From Marinobacter sp. S6332 (GTDB lineage Bacteria > Pseudomonadota > Gammaproteobacteria > Pseudomonadales > Oleiphilaceae): a stretch of DNA of 64,000 bases. Both the position numbers and the translations under genes were made by a program. Position 1 is the stretch's first letter. Every line of letters begins with the position of its first letter. The notes under the pieces were generated by a model that had not been told where the DNA came from, searched no databases, and saw nothing but the letters and a program-made list of their open reading frames with translations. Location of the stretch: positions 124,001 through 188,000 of the forward strand of contig NZ_JALKAP010000005.1 of the NCBI RefSeq assembly GCF_023016045.1. The letters are read 5' to 3'. Positions 1 to 8,827 of this stretch are shown here, one piece after another.

Positions 1-1
1 G

Positions 2-2014
2 TCGCCGCAAATTGACCGGCTGCCCGTGTGGCTGATCCTTGTGTGTGTCGCCTTGGCAAGCTGGCGTTGGCTGGCTCAGCAAGGCCGAGTGCGTTTGCCG
101 GGGCGCTGGTTGCGAACCGGGATTATGTTGGCGCTGATTGCAGTTTACCTGGTACGTGTGCAGGGGAGCTTTACCGTGGATACCGCGGCTTCGTTCTTTG
201 TACTCACAGTTGGTTTGAAGTGGCTGGAAACCCGCACTGCCCGTGATTTCTATGTGCTGTTTTATATTCTGGTGTATCTGGCCACTGTGAACTTTCTGTT
301 TCATCAGGAAATCCATTGGGCGCTGGTTAACATCGGCGCCATCGCCTTATTACTGATTGGCTTGCAGGTGCTCAATGCACCGGAGCTTCCCGGTGGTATA
401 AAGGCGGGGTGGCGCAGGTTAGGTGTCATGTTGTTTAAAGTACTGCCGATTGTTGTGCTTTTGTTTGTGTTTTTCCCTCGCATGGAACCTTTATGGAGCG
501 TGCCTTTAGTGTCTGGCAAGGCACGCACGGGCATAAGCGACACCATGCGGCCCGGGGATATATCCAGCCTTGCACAAAGCAGTGCCCGGGCCTTTCGAGT
601 AACCTTTGGTGGCTCCATGCCTGAATACCGGGATAGGTACTGGCGTGGGCTTATTCTGGACACCCTTGACGATGGAACCTGGCGTCAGAGCGGCTATGAG
701 CCTTACCGTCGGCCGGGGCGGGTGGATGTGGATGGCGGCGTTGGCGAGCTGCAACCGCAAGAATACGATGTATTGATGGAGCCAACCGACCAGCGCTGGG
801 CGTTTGCACTCGAACGCTCTGTGGCGGTTTCAGACAACGTTGTGAAAGAAGCAGATGACCTGTTCCGCTTCCGCCGCCCAGCGGATAGCCCGGTTCGGTA
901 TAGGCTAGCGCGTGACAACTCGCCAGAACAAACGGTGCTCACCTTGGAGCCCGGGCAAGCCCGCCGCTACCTGCAACTCCCGGCTTCCGGAAACCCGAGG
1001 GCGCGCGCATTGGCAGCAGACTTGCGGCAGTCTAATAGTGATGTGGGCGTCATTCGATCGCTTCTTAGCCGGTTCCGGGAGCAACCCTATTTTTACACCC
1101 TTCGTCCGCCCAGAATGCCCGATAACGGCATCGACAGCCTGTTATTCGATGACATGCGCGGGTTCTGCGCGCACTATGCTGGCGCGACAACGTTTGTGCT
1201 GCGCTCGGCAGGGATTCCTGCAAGAGTTGTTGTCGGTTATCAGGGCGGAGAAAGTGGTGCGGGTGACGAATACCTTGTGGTGCGCCAGTACGACGCCCAC
1301 GCTTGGGTTGAAGCCTGGGTAGAGGGGCAAGGCTGGGTGCGCATTGACCCTACCGCTGCGATCGCGCCAAACAGAATTGAATCCGGTTTACGGGATGCCG
1401 TGGCGGAGGAAGGCTCGTTCCTCGAGAACGAGTGGGCCTCTGCACAGCGGTATGGAGATGTAGCGCTTATTCGTTGGGCCAGTCAGCAGCTTGATCGCAT
1501 CAACTATCAATGGCAACGCTGGGTAGTTGGCTATCAGGGTCAGAGCCAGATGGATCTCATGTCGCGTTTGCCCGGCGGCTTCGGTATTAAGGAGTTGGGG
1601 TATCTTACCGCCGGTATTGTCGGTGTGGGGCTATTGATAGCTGGTTTGATATCGGCGCTGCAAATGCGCCGGGGTGCAAATCGGGATCGTTACGGGCGTG
1701 TGCTGGGCGTCTGGTATCAGCTATGTGAGCGTGCAGGGGTGCCAGTCAGAAGTGGCGAAACACCGTCTGCTCTGGCCTCCCGGCTGGCGGCTGCAGAACC
1801 GGCGGTGGCGGACTCCGCACGGCTTTTTGCCCGGATGGTAAACAGCCACTATTATAGACCGCAATCCAAATCAGCCCCGGCTCGGGATGGCAGCGATGAG
1901 GTACAGCGCATGCGCAGACTACTCGCCACCATGAAGCGACAGCTTCGCAAAGCGAGCAAAAACCAGCGCTCAAACTCCCGGCACCTTGCCCACTCAGGAA
2001 AGCATAGTGACTGA
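2..2014 (+). CDS. tgpA: TgpA-type transglutaminase, DUF3488 family (5' truncated)
   Basis: Inner-membrane protein with a periplasmic transglutaminase-like domain, as in the DUF3488/TgpA family. The frame is open to the left window edge, so the true start lies upstream; the GTG at 26 is only the first possible start inside the window. Of 670 visible residues, the first ~165 hold several hydrophobic helices. The transglutaminase core follows, with Cys ~389 in GFCAHYAG, His ~433 in DAHAWVEAW and Asp ~449 in RIDPTA forming the expected catalytic triad. One more membrane helix lies at ~535-555, then a cytoplasmic tail rich in Arg and Lys. In Pseudomonas the protein is essential, with an unclear substrate at the cell envelope. 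The 3' end overlaps holB by a few bases, so the two are probably co-transcribed. Confidence 0.9.
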   Translation, partial: SPQIDRLPVWLILVCVALASWRWLAQQGRVRLPGRWLRTGIMLALIAVYLVRVQGSFTVDTAASFFVLTVGLKWLETRTARDFYVLFYILVYLATVNFLFHQEIHWALVNIGAIALLLIGLQVLNAPELPGGIKAGWRRLGVMLFKVLPIVVLLFVFFPRMEPLWSVPLVSGKARTGISDTMRPGDISSLAQSSARAFRVTFGGSMPEYRDRYWRGLILDTLDDGTWRQSGYEPYRRPGRVDVDGGVGELQPQEYDVLMEPTDQRWAFALERSVAVSDNVVKEADDLFRFRRPADSPVRYRLARDNSPEQTVLTLEPGQARRYLQLPASGNPRARALAADLRQSNSDVGVIRSLLSRFREQPYFYTLRPPRMPDNGIDSLLFDDMRGFCAHYAGATTFVLRSAGIPARVVVGYQGGESGAGDEYLVVRQYDAHAWVEAWVEGQGWVRIDPTAAIAPNRIESGLRDAVAEEGSFLENEWASAQRYGDVALIRWASQQLDRINYQWQRWVVGYQGQSQMDLMSRLPGGFGIKELGYLTAGIVGVGLLIAGLISALQMRRGANRDRYGRVLGVWYQLCERAGVPVRSGETPSALASRLAAAEPAVADSARLFARMVNSHYYRPQSKSAPARDGSDEVQRMRRLLATMKRQLRKASKNQRSNSRHLAHSGKHSD

Positions 2015-3038
2015 TATAGCCCTTAAAATGCCTTGGCTTAAAAAGCCTTGGCAAGTGATTCAAAGCCGCCTTTCTGAAGGCAGGTTGCCCCATGCGCTCT
2101 TGGTGACCGGTGAGTGTGGTGTAGGAAAACGAGCTTGGGCGGATGCAGTATCAAGTTTGTTGCTGTGTGCTAAGCCCTTGCGAAAAGAAGCCGGAACGCC
2201 GGTTGCCTGTGGCCAGTGCCGCCAATGCCAGCTGATTTCAGCATCCAGTCACCCGGATGTTCGGGTGTATGCACCGGAAAAGTCCCGCATGATAAAGATT
2301 GAGCAGGTGCGGCAGCTTTCGGCCTTTGCCGTATCCTCTCCGCAAGTTGCCAGTCGCAAGATTGCTGTGATTGACCGCGCAGACCAACTCAATATCAACT
2401 CTGCCAATGCCTTACTTAAAACCCTCGAAGAGCCGGTACCCGATTTTGTGCTTATACTTTTACAAGAGAGTGGTCGGCCTGTTTTGCCAACCATCCGCTC
2501 CCGGTGTCAGGTATTGTCCATTCCTGTTCCCTCCGCTGAGCAGGCGGAACAATGGCTTGTTGGCGAGGTTGCGGAGCTAGAAGAAGGCAAGCAGCCATCT
2601 CCGGAGCTTATGGCTAAGTCGCTAATGCTGGCGGGTAATGCACCGCGTTTGGCGCTGGAGTACGCCACTGGCGAGTTTCCGGCGCTGCGGGATGAGGCGT
2701 TCGACAAGTTTCGTCAGTTTATGAAAGGTCAGGTCGCGGTCGCTGAGGCGGCTAAGGCTTTTAAAGCATTGGGATTGGAAGACATGCTTTGGCTGTTTGA
2801 AGGCTGGGCCTCGGACTTGGCCCGGTTATGTGCCGGAGGTACAGCAAACGATCATGAAGCCGGGGAAATGTTGGGTTTTTTGGCGAGTAGAAACCCGGCT
2901 TGGCGTGCCCATGAGTTGCTGGATCAGGTGCGCGAGACCCGGGCGGCTGGTGTATATAACGTCAACCCCGAGCTCGAGGCCAGTCGGTTGCTGATTGCTT
3001 GGCGTGAGCTGATGCCCACAAAGCGTCGGGCGTCGTGA
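2007..3038 (+). CDS. holB: DNA polymerase III subunit delta'
   Basis: Clamp-loader subunit that helps load the beta sliding clamp at primed sites. The 343-residue product has a P-loop, GECGVGKR (residues 35-42), a zinc-binding set of four cysteines (54, 68, 71, 74) and the SANALLKTLEEP segment typical of delta'/DnaX ATPases. I choose GTG 2007 because AGGAAAG stands just upstream and the codon overlaps the tgpA stop; a TTG at 1986 and an ATG at 2028 are in-frame alternatives. In Pseudomonas tmk usually precedes holB; here tgpA does. The PilZ gene downstream is the usual neighbour. Confidence 0.93.
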   Translation: MTDIALKMPWLKKPWQVIQSRLSEGRLPHALLVTGECGVGKRAWADAVSSLLLCAKPLRKEAGTPVACGQCRQCQLISASSHPDVRVYAPEKSRMIKIEQVRQLSAFAVSSPQVASRKIAVIDRADQLNINSANALLKTLEEPVPDFVLILLQESGRPVLPTIRSRCQVLSIPVPSAEQAEQWLVGEVAELEEGKQPSPELMAKSLMLAGNAPRLALEYATGEFPALRDEAFDKFRQFMKGQVAVAEAAKAFKALGLEDMLWLFEGWASDLARLCAGGTANDHEAGEMLGFLASRNPAWRAHELLDQVRETRAAGVYNVNPELEASRLLIAWRELMPTKRRAS

Positions 3039-3142
3039 TTGCGCGTTTAGCAAGAACACCTGCTATCATCAGGGATTATCAGGGGTTTTTCTCCCGCACG
3101 TTTGGTTTAACGTTTTAACATTCATTTTAGAAGGTGTCAGAT

Positions 3143-3493
3143 ATGGGGCCCGGATTTGGTGCGCGCAGCGGCATTCTTACCCTAACGATTAAGGACAAAG
3201 CGGTTTTATACGCCGCTTACATGCCATACATTCGCCAGGGCGGTCTTTTTATACCTACCCAAAAGCAATACCAGCTCGGCGATGAAGTGTTTCTGCTACT
3301 AAACCTGATGGATGAGCCGGAGAAGCTGCCGGTTGCAGGCAAGGTTATCTGGATTACGCCTAAAGGCGCGCAGGGGAACCGTGCGGCCGGCATTGGTGTT
3401 CAGTTCAATGGCGATGATGAAAGCGCCAAGACCAAGATTGAATCCTATCTTGCAGGCTCGCTCAGCTCTGATCGCCCGACACACACAATGTGA
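3143..3493 (+). CDS. pilZ: PilZ domain protein, type IV pilus assembly PilZ type
   Basis: A 116-residue single-domain PilZ protein next to holB, the position of the founding pilZ gene of Pseudomonas aeruginosa, which is needed for type IV pilus assembly. The segment GGLFIPT near residue 30 and VIWITPKG near residue 75 fit the family. The N-terminus lacks the RxxxR motif used for c-di-GMP binding, as in PilZ itself, so it probably acts by protein contact rather than as a c-di-GMP receptor. ATG 3143 is preferred over GTG 3134 because GAAGG lies about 8 bases before it. Confidence 0.85.
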   Translation: MGPGFGARSGILTLTIKDKAVLYAAYMPYIRQGGLFIPTQKQYQLGDEVFLLLNLMDEPEKLPVAGKVIWITPKGAQGNRAAGIGVQFNGDDESAKTKIESYLAGSLSSDRPTHTM

Positions 3494-4434
3494 GGCCCGC
3501 TTCCCAGATGAACGATCTTGCCCTTTCGGCCGCTGATGCGGGTAGTTCGGCAGGGGCCTACGAGATGGTGTGGCCCCTGAGGCACATCACGCTTGCAGGT
3601 CTCAGTTGGCCAGCATCGGATGCTCAGAAATCTGCCGAGCCGCCCGTGATCATGCTTCATGGTTGGTTGGATAACAGTCTGACTTTCTCCAAAATAGCGA
3701 CGGAACTGGCGCAGTGGTCGTCGCTGTATGCTGTGGATATGGCAGGTCACGGGCATTCCGGCCATCGCCCGGCTGGGCAAAGTTACCAGTTAATGGATTA
3801 CGTTGCGGACCTTGCCGAACTGATTGAAACGCACTTCTGCGAATCCGGGCAGTTCGAACAGGTGGATGTGGTTGGCCATTCATTAGGCGGCATTGTGGGC
3901 GCGCTCTACGCTGCGGCGTTTCCGGAGCGGGTGCGCAAGCTGGTTATGATCGACAGCCTAGGCGCACTTAGCCGACCAGTCAGTGAGACGGTTCCGCAAC
4001 TTCGTAAGTCCATCAAAAAACGCATAGCAGGTTCCGGTCGGCCAGCGGTTTATCCAGACGTTGTGACGGCGGCCAAGGTTCGTGAGGGTGGGCTTAGCCC
4101 GCTCAGCCACGAAGCGGCACTGGCACTGATTCGCCGAAACCTGAAGCCAGAAAATGGCGGTTACGGCTGGCGCACAGATGCCAGACTAAGGCACCCGTCT
4201 CCATTGATGATGACGGAGGAGCAAGTTTTGGCTTCGCTAAAGGCTGTTAAGGCACCAACCCTGTTTGTGCGCGCTCAGGAAGGGTTGCTGGCTAACCGAA
4301 AAGGGTTGGATAGCCGTGCGGACGCCGTACCAGATTTGCACACGGTGGATGTACCCGGAGGGCATCATTGTCACCTTGATGGGGATACCCGCCCGGTAGT
4401 CGATGCCGTCAGACACTTTCTTGAGAATGAGTGA
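3490..4434 (+). CDS. alpha/beta hydrolase
   Basis: A 314-residue alpha/beta-hydrolase-fold enzyme with an oxyanion-hole motif HGWLDN near residue 57, the nucleophile elbow GHSLGG with Ser 131, and a C-terminal GGHHCHLDG that supplies the catalytic His. The substrate cannot be told from sequence; relatives act on esters or acyl thioesters. The GTG at 3490 overlaps the pilZ stop; ATG 3508 is an alternative start. The gene overlaps the next one (DUF4892) at an ATGAGTGA junction, so translation of the two is probably coupled. Confidence 0.85.
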   Translation: MRPASQMNDLALSAADAGSSAGAYEMVWPLRHITLAGLSWPASDAQKSAEPPVIMLHGWLDNSLTFSKIATELAQWSSLYAVDMAGHGHSGHRPAGQSYQLMDYVADLAELIETHFCESGQFEQVDVVGHSLGGIVGALYAAAFPERVRKLVMIDSLGALSRPVSETVPQLRKSIKKRIAGSGRPAVYPDVVTAAKVREGGLSPLSHEAALALIRRNLKPENGGYGWRTDARLRHPSPLMMTEEQVLASLKAVKAPTLFVRAQEGLLANRKGLDSRADAVPDLHTVDVPGGHHCHLDGDTRPVVDAVRHFLENE

Positions 4435-5341
4435 TACCTTGCCAAAGACTTTTGTAGCGAGCTTTATAATTTCTGTGCTGCTTTCGACAGCTTCTGCTAT
4501 TGCCAGTGCTGCGATGCCTGAAACTACGCCACAGCCATTCGCACAGTCGACGCTCGAGATAACGGCGCCCATTGAGTCGTCTGGCCACCTCGTATTGTTT
4601 AGCCCGGTACGGGAAGTTAACAACGAGATTCGCTCAGAAACCATGGCCCGGTTGCCGGTGTCTGGGGAAGGTCGTCTCTATCAGATTTCACGGGATGCCA
4701 ACCGCCGGGAAGCACTGGAACACTACCTTGGGCTGCTGCGTGATCGTGGCGCGCAAATCCTGTTCGAGTGCTCGGGCATTCGGTGTGGCCGTAGCAACGT
4801 TTGGGCAAACCAGATATTTAATCAACCCGTTCTCTACGGTAGGGATGGCACTCAAGATTATTTAGTGGCAGGTGTAGTAGCCGACGATGGCAGCCGCTGG
4901 TTGACGTCTGTATACACGGTTACCCGGGGCAATCTTAGAGAATACGTGTGGGTAGAGCACTTGAAGGTTGCGCCTGGCGCTTCAATTCCCGGCCTTGGCT
5001 CGGTTAATAACCGTATTGTGGGGCCGGTGATTGTGCCTTGGCAGGGCGGCGTTACCTACCGGTTTAACTGGCAGGCCACGGATCGCCGAAAGGTTAGTGA
5101 TCTTGCCCGGATTGAGGGTGCCAAGGTGATTCTTGTTGGTTACTCTGCGCTCGGGGGGAATGAATCTTTCAGCGGCGCCATGGAGCGAGCCCGCAAGGCG
5201 GCAGAGTCGCTTTCGGAGGTTTTGGCGAAAACCGGTGTTTCCAGACAACAGCAGGAATTGGTCATTGTGGGGCCGTCTGTGGTTGTTTCGGATGCTGCTC
5301 GCCAAGGCGATCGGGTTGAAGTAATGGTTGTGACGCAGTAG
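4427..5341 (+). CDS. DUF4892 domain-containing exported protein
   Basis: A 304-residue protein of the uncharacterised DUF4892 family. It begins with a signal peptide (MSDTLPKTF, then a hydrophobic stretch ending near ASAA). The body resembles family members; the last ~70 residues (AMERARKAAESLSEVLAKTGV to DRVEVMVV) follow the helix-turn pattern of OmpA-like C-termini, which bind peptidoglycan. That suggests a periplasmic or outer-membrane location; the function is unknown. The ATG 4427 lies within the end of the upstream hydrolase gene, so the two are probably translationally coupled. Confidence 0.75.
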   Translation: MSDTLPKTFVASFIISVLLSTASAIASAAMPETTPQPFAQSTLEITAPIESSGHLVLFSPVREVNNEIRSETMARLPVSGEGRLYQISRDANRREALEHYLGLLRDRGAQILFECSGIRCGRSNVWANQIFNQPVLYGRDGTQDYLVAGVVADDGSRWLTSVYTVTRGNLREYVWVEHLKVAPGASIPGLGSVNNRIVGPVIVPWQGGVTYRFNWQATDRRKVSDLARIEGAKVILVGYSALGGNESFSGAMERARKAAESLSEVLAKTGVSRQQQELVIVGPSVVVSDAARQGDRVEVMVVTQ

Positions 5342-5374
5342 ATCTAAAGAAGAAGCCTTTAACGGGGTAGTCAA

Positions 5375-6523
5375 GTGCCTGATAATGATGCATCCAAGGT
5401 TCTGAAGAGTTCAGACCTATCGGCCGTCGAGTCGAACGCCAGCACTAAGCCTAAGCCTCCTGAACGCAAACGCCAGACCGTTGCCTTAACCTTGGGTAGT
5501 GGCGGTGCAAGAGGCTATGCCCACATAGGTGCTATCGAAGTTCTTGCTGAGCGCGATTACAACATTGTGGCTATTTCCGGCTGCTCTATGGGCGCTCTGG
5601 TGGGCGGTATGTATGCAGCAGGCAAGATGCAAGACTACAAGGACTGGGTAACCGGATTGGGCCAGTTTGATGTGCTCAAATTGCTGGATCTAACCTTCAA
5701 CTCGGTTGGTGCAATTCGAGGTGAAAAGATCTTTTCAATCGTGCGGGAGATGCTGGGGGATACTCGAATTGAGAATCTACCTCTGCATTACACCGCCGTT
5801 GCAACGGATTTGTTGGCGCACAAGGAAATCTGGTTTCAAGAAGGCCCATTAGACAGAGCGATTCGTGCTTCCGTAGCCATTCCAAGCGTTGTCACTCCCA
5901 TGGTTTTGGATGGCCGGGTTCTGGTTGATGGTGCATTGCTAAATCCGCTGCCTATTATTCCGACCATTTCAGCCCATGCTGACCTCGTGTTTGCAGTGAA
6001 TCTCAGCGGCGAAGAAGATCGACGGCAACGGTTGCCCGATGCTGCTTTTATGCATAATGAGCATGGAGCGGCCAACGAGAACGCGGATGAGTGGGTGGAT
6101 AGGTTTCGCGACAAGGCCTCCCGCTGGTTTGACTGGGATACGTTAAAATCTTTGGGTGCGGGAAAAGCGGATGCTGACGAAAGCCCCGAGGATAAAATTT
6201 CGAAAGAAGTGCAGAAAAAGAGCCGTAATAAACAAGACGATAACAAGCGTCAGGAAGAACACGAAACAATCAACTGGGACAAGCTGGGCCTCGGCAAGTT
6301 CGACGTTATGAACTTGACCATCGAAACCATGCAGAGCGCTCTGGTGCAATACAAGCTTGCTGGCTACCCGCCAGATTTGCTGGTTAACATCCCTAAAAAC
6401 TCCTGCCGTATTTATGACTTCCATAAGGCACCGGAACTGATTCAATTGGGGCGTGAGCGCATGGCTGCGGCTTTGGATCGGTTTGAAGAAAACAGGAACA
6501 GCTCTGGGCCTTTGGCCGTATGA
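5375..6523 (+). CDS. patatin-like phospholipase family protein (RssA-like)
   Basis: A 382-residue patatin-fold serine hydrolase. It has the glycine-rich oxyanion loop GSGGARGYAHIG (near residue 45), the nucleophile GCSMG with Ser 71, and the catalytic Asp 185 in DGALL. It starts at GTG 5375. A charged low-complexity insert (about residues 225-300, many Lys, Asp, Glu and Gln) separates the catalytic core from the C-terminal helices. Family members cleave acyl chains from lipids; the natural substrate is not known. No signal peptide is visible, so it is probably cytoplasmic or membrane-peripheral. Confidence 0.87.
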   Translation: MPDNDASKVLKSSDLSAVESNASTKPKPPERKRQTVALTLGSGGARGYAHIGAIEVLAERDYNIVAISGCSMGALVGGMYAAGKMQDYKDWVTGLGQFDVLKLLDLTFNSVGAIRGEKIFSIVREMLGDTRIENLPLHYTAVATDLLAHKEIWFQEGPLDRAIRASVAIPSVVTPMVLDGRVLVDGALLNPLPIIPTISAHADLVFAVNLSGEEDRRQRLPDAAFMHNEHGAANENADEWVDRFRDKASRWFDWDTLKSLGAGKADADESPEDKISKEVQKKSRNKQDDNKRQEEHETINWDKLGLGKFDVMNLTIETMQSALVQYKLAGYPPDLLVNIPKNSCRIYDFHKAPELIQLGRERMAAALDRFEENRNSSGPLAV

Positions 6524-6576
6524 GCCTATAAGGCTGAACCCTAATTTGGTGGCTGCAGCAAGGCCTTGAAACAGCG

Positions 6577-6582
6577 TATAAT
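6577..6582 (+). promoter_or_regulatory. possible -10 box upstream of prmB
   Basis: A perfect TATAAT lies 30 bases before the prmB GTG. I see no convincing -35 box at 16-18 bases upstream, so this is tentative. Confidence 0.35.
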
Positions 6583-6611
6583 CCGCGCTGAATCCGACAT
6601 GACAGGAAACC

Positions 6612-7520
6612 GTGTTTGTGACCAGCCCGATTGACGATCTTCACACCGTTCGCGATTACCTTCGTTACGCGTCTTCACAGTTTGCCGCTTCGCCGGTTTT
6701 TTTCGGCCATGGCACGGATAACGTGTGGGACGAGGCCGTGCAGTTGGTGATGCGCAGCCTGCACCTACCGCTAGAAAACAACACCCTGTTTCTGGATGCA
6801 AGGCTGACCCGGGAAGAGCGCTTGCTTATTATTGAGCGCCTTCGTCGTCGCATCGATGAGCGTGTTCCACTGGCGTATCTGTTGGGTGAAGCTTGGTTTA
6901 TGGGTATGCCGTTCAATGTGGATGAACGGGTTTTAGTACCACGCTCGCCAATTGGGGAGTTGATTGAAAACGGATTTCAGCCCTGGCTTGGCGATAAGCC
7001 TGTTGAGCGAATTCTCGATCTTTGCACCGGAAGCGGCTGTATCGGCATAGGGGCGGCCTCGGTATTCGAGAATGCCACCGTTGATTTGTCGGACGTATCG
7101 CTGGAGGCTCTGGCAGTCGCAGAATCCAACATTGATTTGCATGAGCTTCACGGCCGTGTGCGCACGGTAGAGTCGGATGTGTTCGCGAATATCACCGGTC
7201 AGTACGATATCATTGTCAGCAATCCGCCCTATGTTGATGCAGAAGACATGGGTGACATGCCGGACGAGTTTCATCATGAGCCGGTGTTGGGCCTTGCAGC
7301 GGGCAGTGATGGGTTGGATATTGCCCATCGGATTATTGCCGGAGCAGCGGAGCATCTTGCGCCCGGCGGCCTGCTGGTAGTCGAGGTTGGGAATAGCTGG
7401 GTAGCTCTGGATGAGGCGTATCCGGAACTTCCGTTCACTTGGCTGGAGTTCAATAATGGCGGCGACGGTGTTTTTGCGATTACCGAGCAGGACCTCCACC
7501 AGTGGCAAAACAATCGTTAA
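6612..7520 (+). CDS. prmB: ribosomal protein uL3 N5-glutamine methyltransferase
   Basis: S-adenosylmethionine-dependent enzyme that methylates a glutamine of ribosomal protein L3. The 302-residue product has the SAM-binding segment [12 protein letters not shown] (near residue 137) and the substrate-side signature NPPY at 204-207, shared by PrmB and PrmC. The N-terminal region, the spacing, and the location just before aroC (as in many gammaproteobacteria) favour PrmB over PrmC. The GTG start at 6612 is supported by AGGAAAC upstream. The 37-bp gap to aroC suggests an operon. Confidence 0.9.
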   Translation: MFVTSPIDDLHTVRDYLRYASSQFAASPVFFGHGTDNVWDEAVQLVMRSLHLPLENNTLFLDARLTREERLLIIERLRRRIDERVPLAYLLGEAWFMGMPFNVDERVLVPRSPIGELIENGFQPWLGDKPVERILDLCTGSGCIGIGAASVFENATVDLSDVSLEALAVAESNIDLHELHGRVRTVESDVFANITGQYDIIVSNPPYVDAEDMGDMPDEFHHEPVLGLAAGSDGLDIAHRIIAGAAEHLAPGGLLVVEVGNSWVALDEAYPELPFTWLEFNNGGDGVFAITEQDLHQWQNNR

Positions 7521-7557
7521 TCTAATTTGTTACATCACCTTTATAAGATATTGAATT

Positions 7558-8652
7558 ATGTCAGGAAACACGTTCGGAAAACTGTTTAGCGTTACAACGT
7601 TTGGCGAGAGCCATGGGGCTGCTCTGGGCTGTATTATTGATGGCTGCCCGCCGGGGTTGGAGCTTTCAGAGGCCGATATGCAGGCCGATCTGGATCGCCG
7701 TAAGCCCGGTACTTCCCGGCATACCACCCAGCGCCGTGAAGCGGATGAGGTTCGCATTCTTTCCGGTGTGTTCGAGGGTAAAACCACGGGCACGCCCATT
7801 GGGCTGATTATTGAAAATACAGATCAGCGCTCGAAGGATTACTCAAAGATTTCAGAGCAGTTCCGCCCGGCCCACGCCGACTACACCTATATGCATAAGT
7901 ATGGGGTGCGGGATTACCGTGGTGGTGGCCGCTCTTCGGCCCGTGAAACGGCTATGAGGGTTGCAGCCGGTGCGGTGGCTCGGAAGTTTTTGCAGGAGCG
8001 TTTGGGTATTCGTATCCGTGGGTATTTGTCGGAGCTTGGGCCGGTGCGAGCAGAGAAGCTCGATTGGGATCAGGTGCATCAAAATCCGTTTTTCTGTCCT
8101 GATGCCGATAAGGTGCCGGAGATGGAGGCCTATATGGATGCTCTCCGCAAGGAAGGCGATTCTATTGGAGCACGGATTAATGTGGTGGCTGAAGGTGTTC
8201 CGCCGGGGTTAGGTGAGCCGGTGTTTGATCGGTTGGATGCAGATTTGGCGCATGCTCTGATGAGTATTAATGCGGTGAAGGGCGTTGAGATTGGTGCGGG
8301 CTTTGGGTGTATTACGCAAAAGGGTACGGAGCATCGGGATGAGATGACTCCGGAGGGCTTTTTGTCGAATCATGCTGGCGGTGTGCTTGGTGGGATTTCG
8401 TCAGGGCAGCCGCTGCTTGCGAGTATTGCTCTGAAGCCGACGTCGAGTTTGCGTTTGCCGGGGCGTGGTATTGATGTGCACGGTAATCCGGTGGAGGTTA
8501 TTACGACTGGGCGGCATGACCCTTGTGTAGGAATCCGTGCTACGCCTATTGCTGAGGCAATGATGGCGATTGTGCTGATGGATCATTATTTGCGCCATCG
8601 TGGTCAGAATGGTGATGTTTCTGTTGCTACGCCGGTTATTGGGCAGCTTTGA
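7558..8652 (+). CDS. aroC: chorismate synthase
   Basis: Last step of the shikimate pathway: 5-enolpyruvylshikimate-3-phosphate to chorismate, using reduced FMN. The 364-residue product shows all three family signatures: [18 protein letters not shown] at the N-terminus, [19 protein letters not shown] near residue 104-122, and [17 protein letters not shown] near the C-terminus. Start ATG 7558. Base usage changes inside the gene: from about 8130 to the stop the coding strand becomes strongly G+T-rich, unlike its first half. A large structured repeat follows. Confidence 0.97.
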   Translation: MSGNTFGKLFSVTTFGESHGAALGCIIDGCPPGLELSEADMQADLDRRKPGTSRHTTQRREADEVRILSGVFEGKTTGTPIGLIIENTDQRSKDYSKISEQFRPAHADYTYMHKYGVRDYRGGGRSSARETAMRVAAGAVARKFLQERLGIRIRGYLSELGPVRAEKLDWDQVHQNPFFCPDADKVPEMEAYMDALRKEGDSIGARINVVAEGVPPGLGEPVFDRLDADLAHALMSINAVKGVEIGAGFGCITQKGTEHRDEMTPEGFLSNHAGGVLGGISSGQPLLASIALKPTSSLRLPGRGIDVHGNPVEVITTGRHDPCVGIRATPIAEAMMAIVLMDHYLRHRGQNGDVSVATPVIGQL

Positions 8653-8673
8653 GCCTGATAGCTTAGGTGTAGC

Positions 8674-8784
8674 GATCCAGTCAGGTAAAACTGTTCAAAA
8701 AACGCCCGTAAATACATCCATGTAGGGCTTCGTCGCGCCATCCTTGGCGCTCCAGATTTTTGAACAGTCTCACCTGACCGGATC
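8674..8784. repeat. long inverted-repeat element with structured core, copy 1
   Basis: Two 28-nt arms, 8674-8701 and 8757-8784, are complementary with three mismatches. The core 8702-8756 holds two short hairpins: TACAT-CC-ATGTA and GCGCCA-TCCT-TGGCGC. The core is clearly related to that of the element at 54607-54719, but the arms are not. It lies between the convergent genes aroC and the LysR gene. An alternative pairing exists between 8679-8689 (AGTCAGGTAAA) and 8799-8809 (TTTACCTGACT). It could end transcription from both sides or protect mRNA ends; I cannot name the family. Confidence 0.75.
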
Positions 8785-8827
8785 ACCATAGGCCGTGGTT
8801 TACCTGACTATGCTGGCTTCACACTCG

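Noticed and set aside
6612..7520. PrmC (release factor methyltransferase) instead of PrmB
   Set aside because: The NPPY motif is shared, but the N-terminal region and the aroC neighbour fit PrmB; prmC usually follows prfA.
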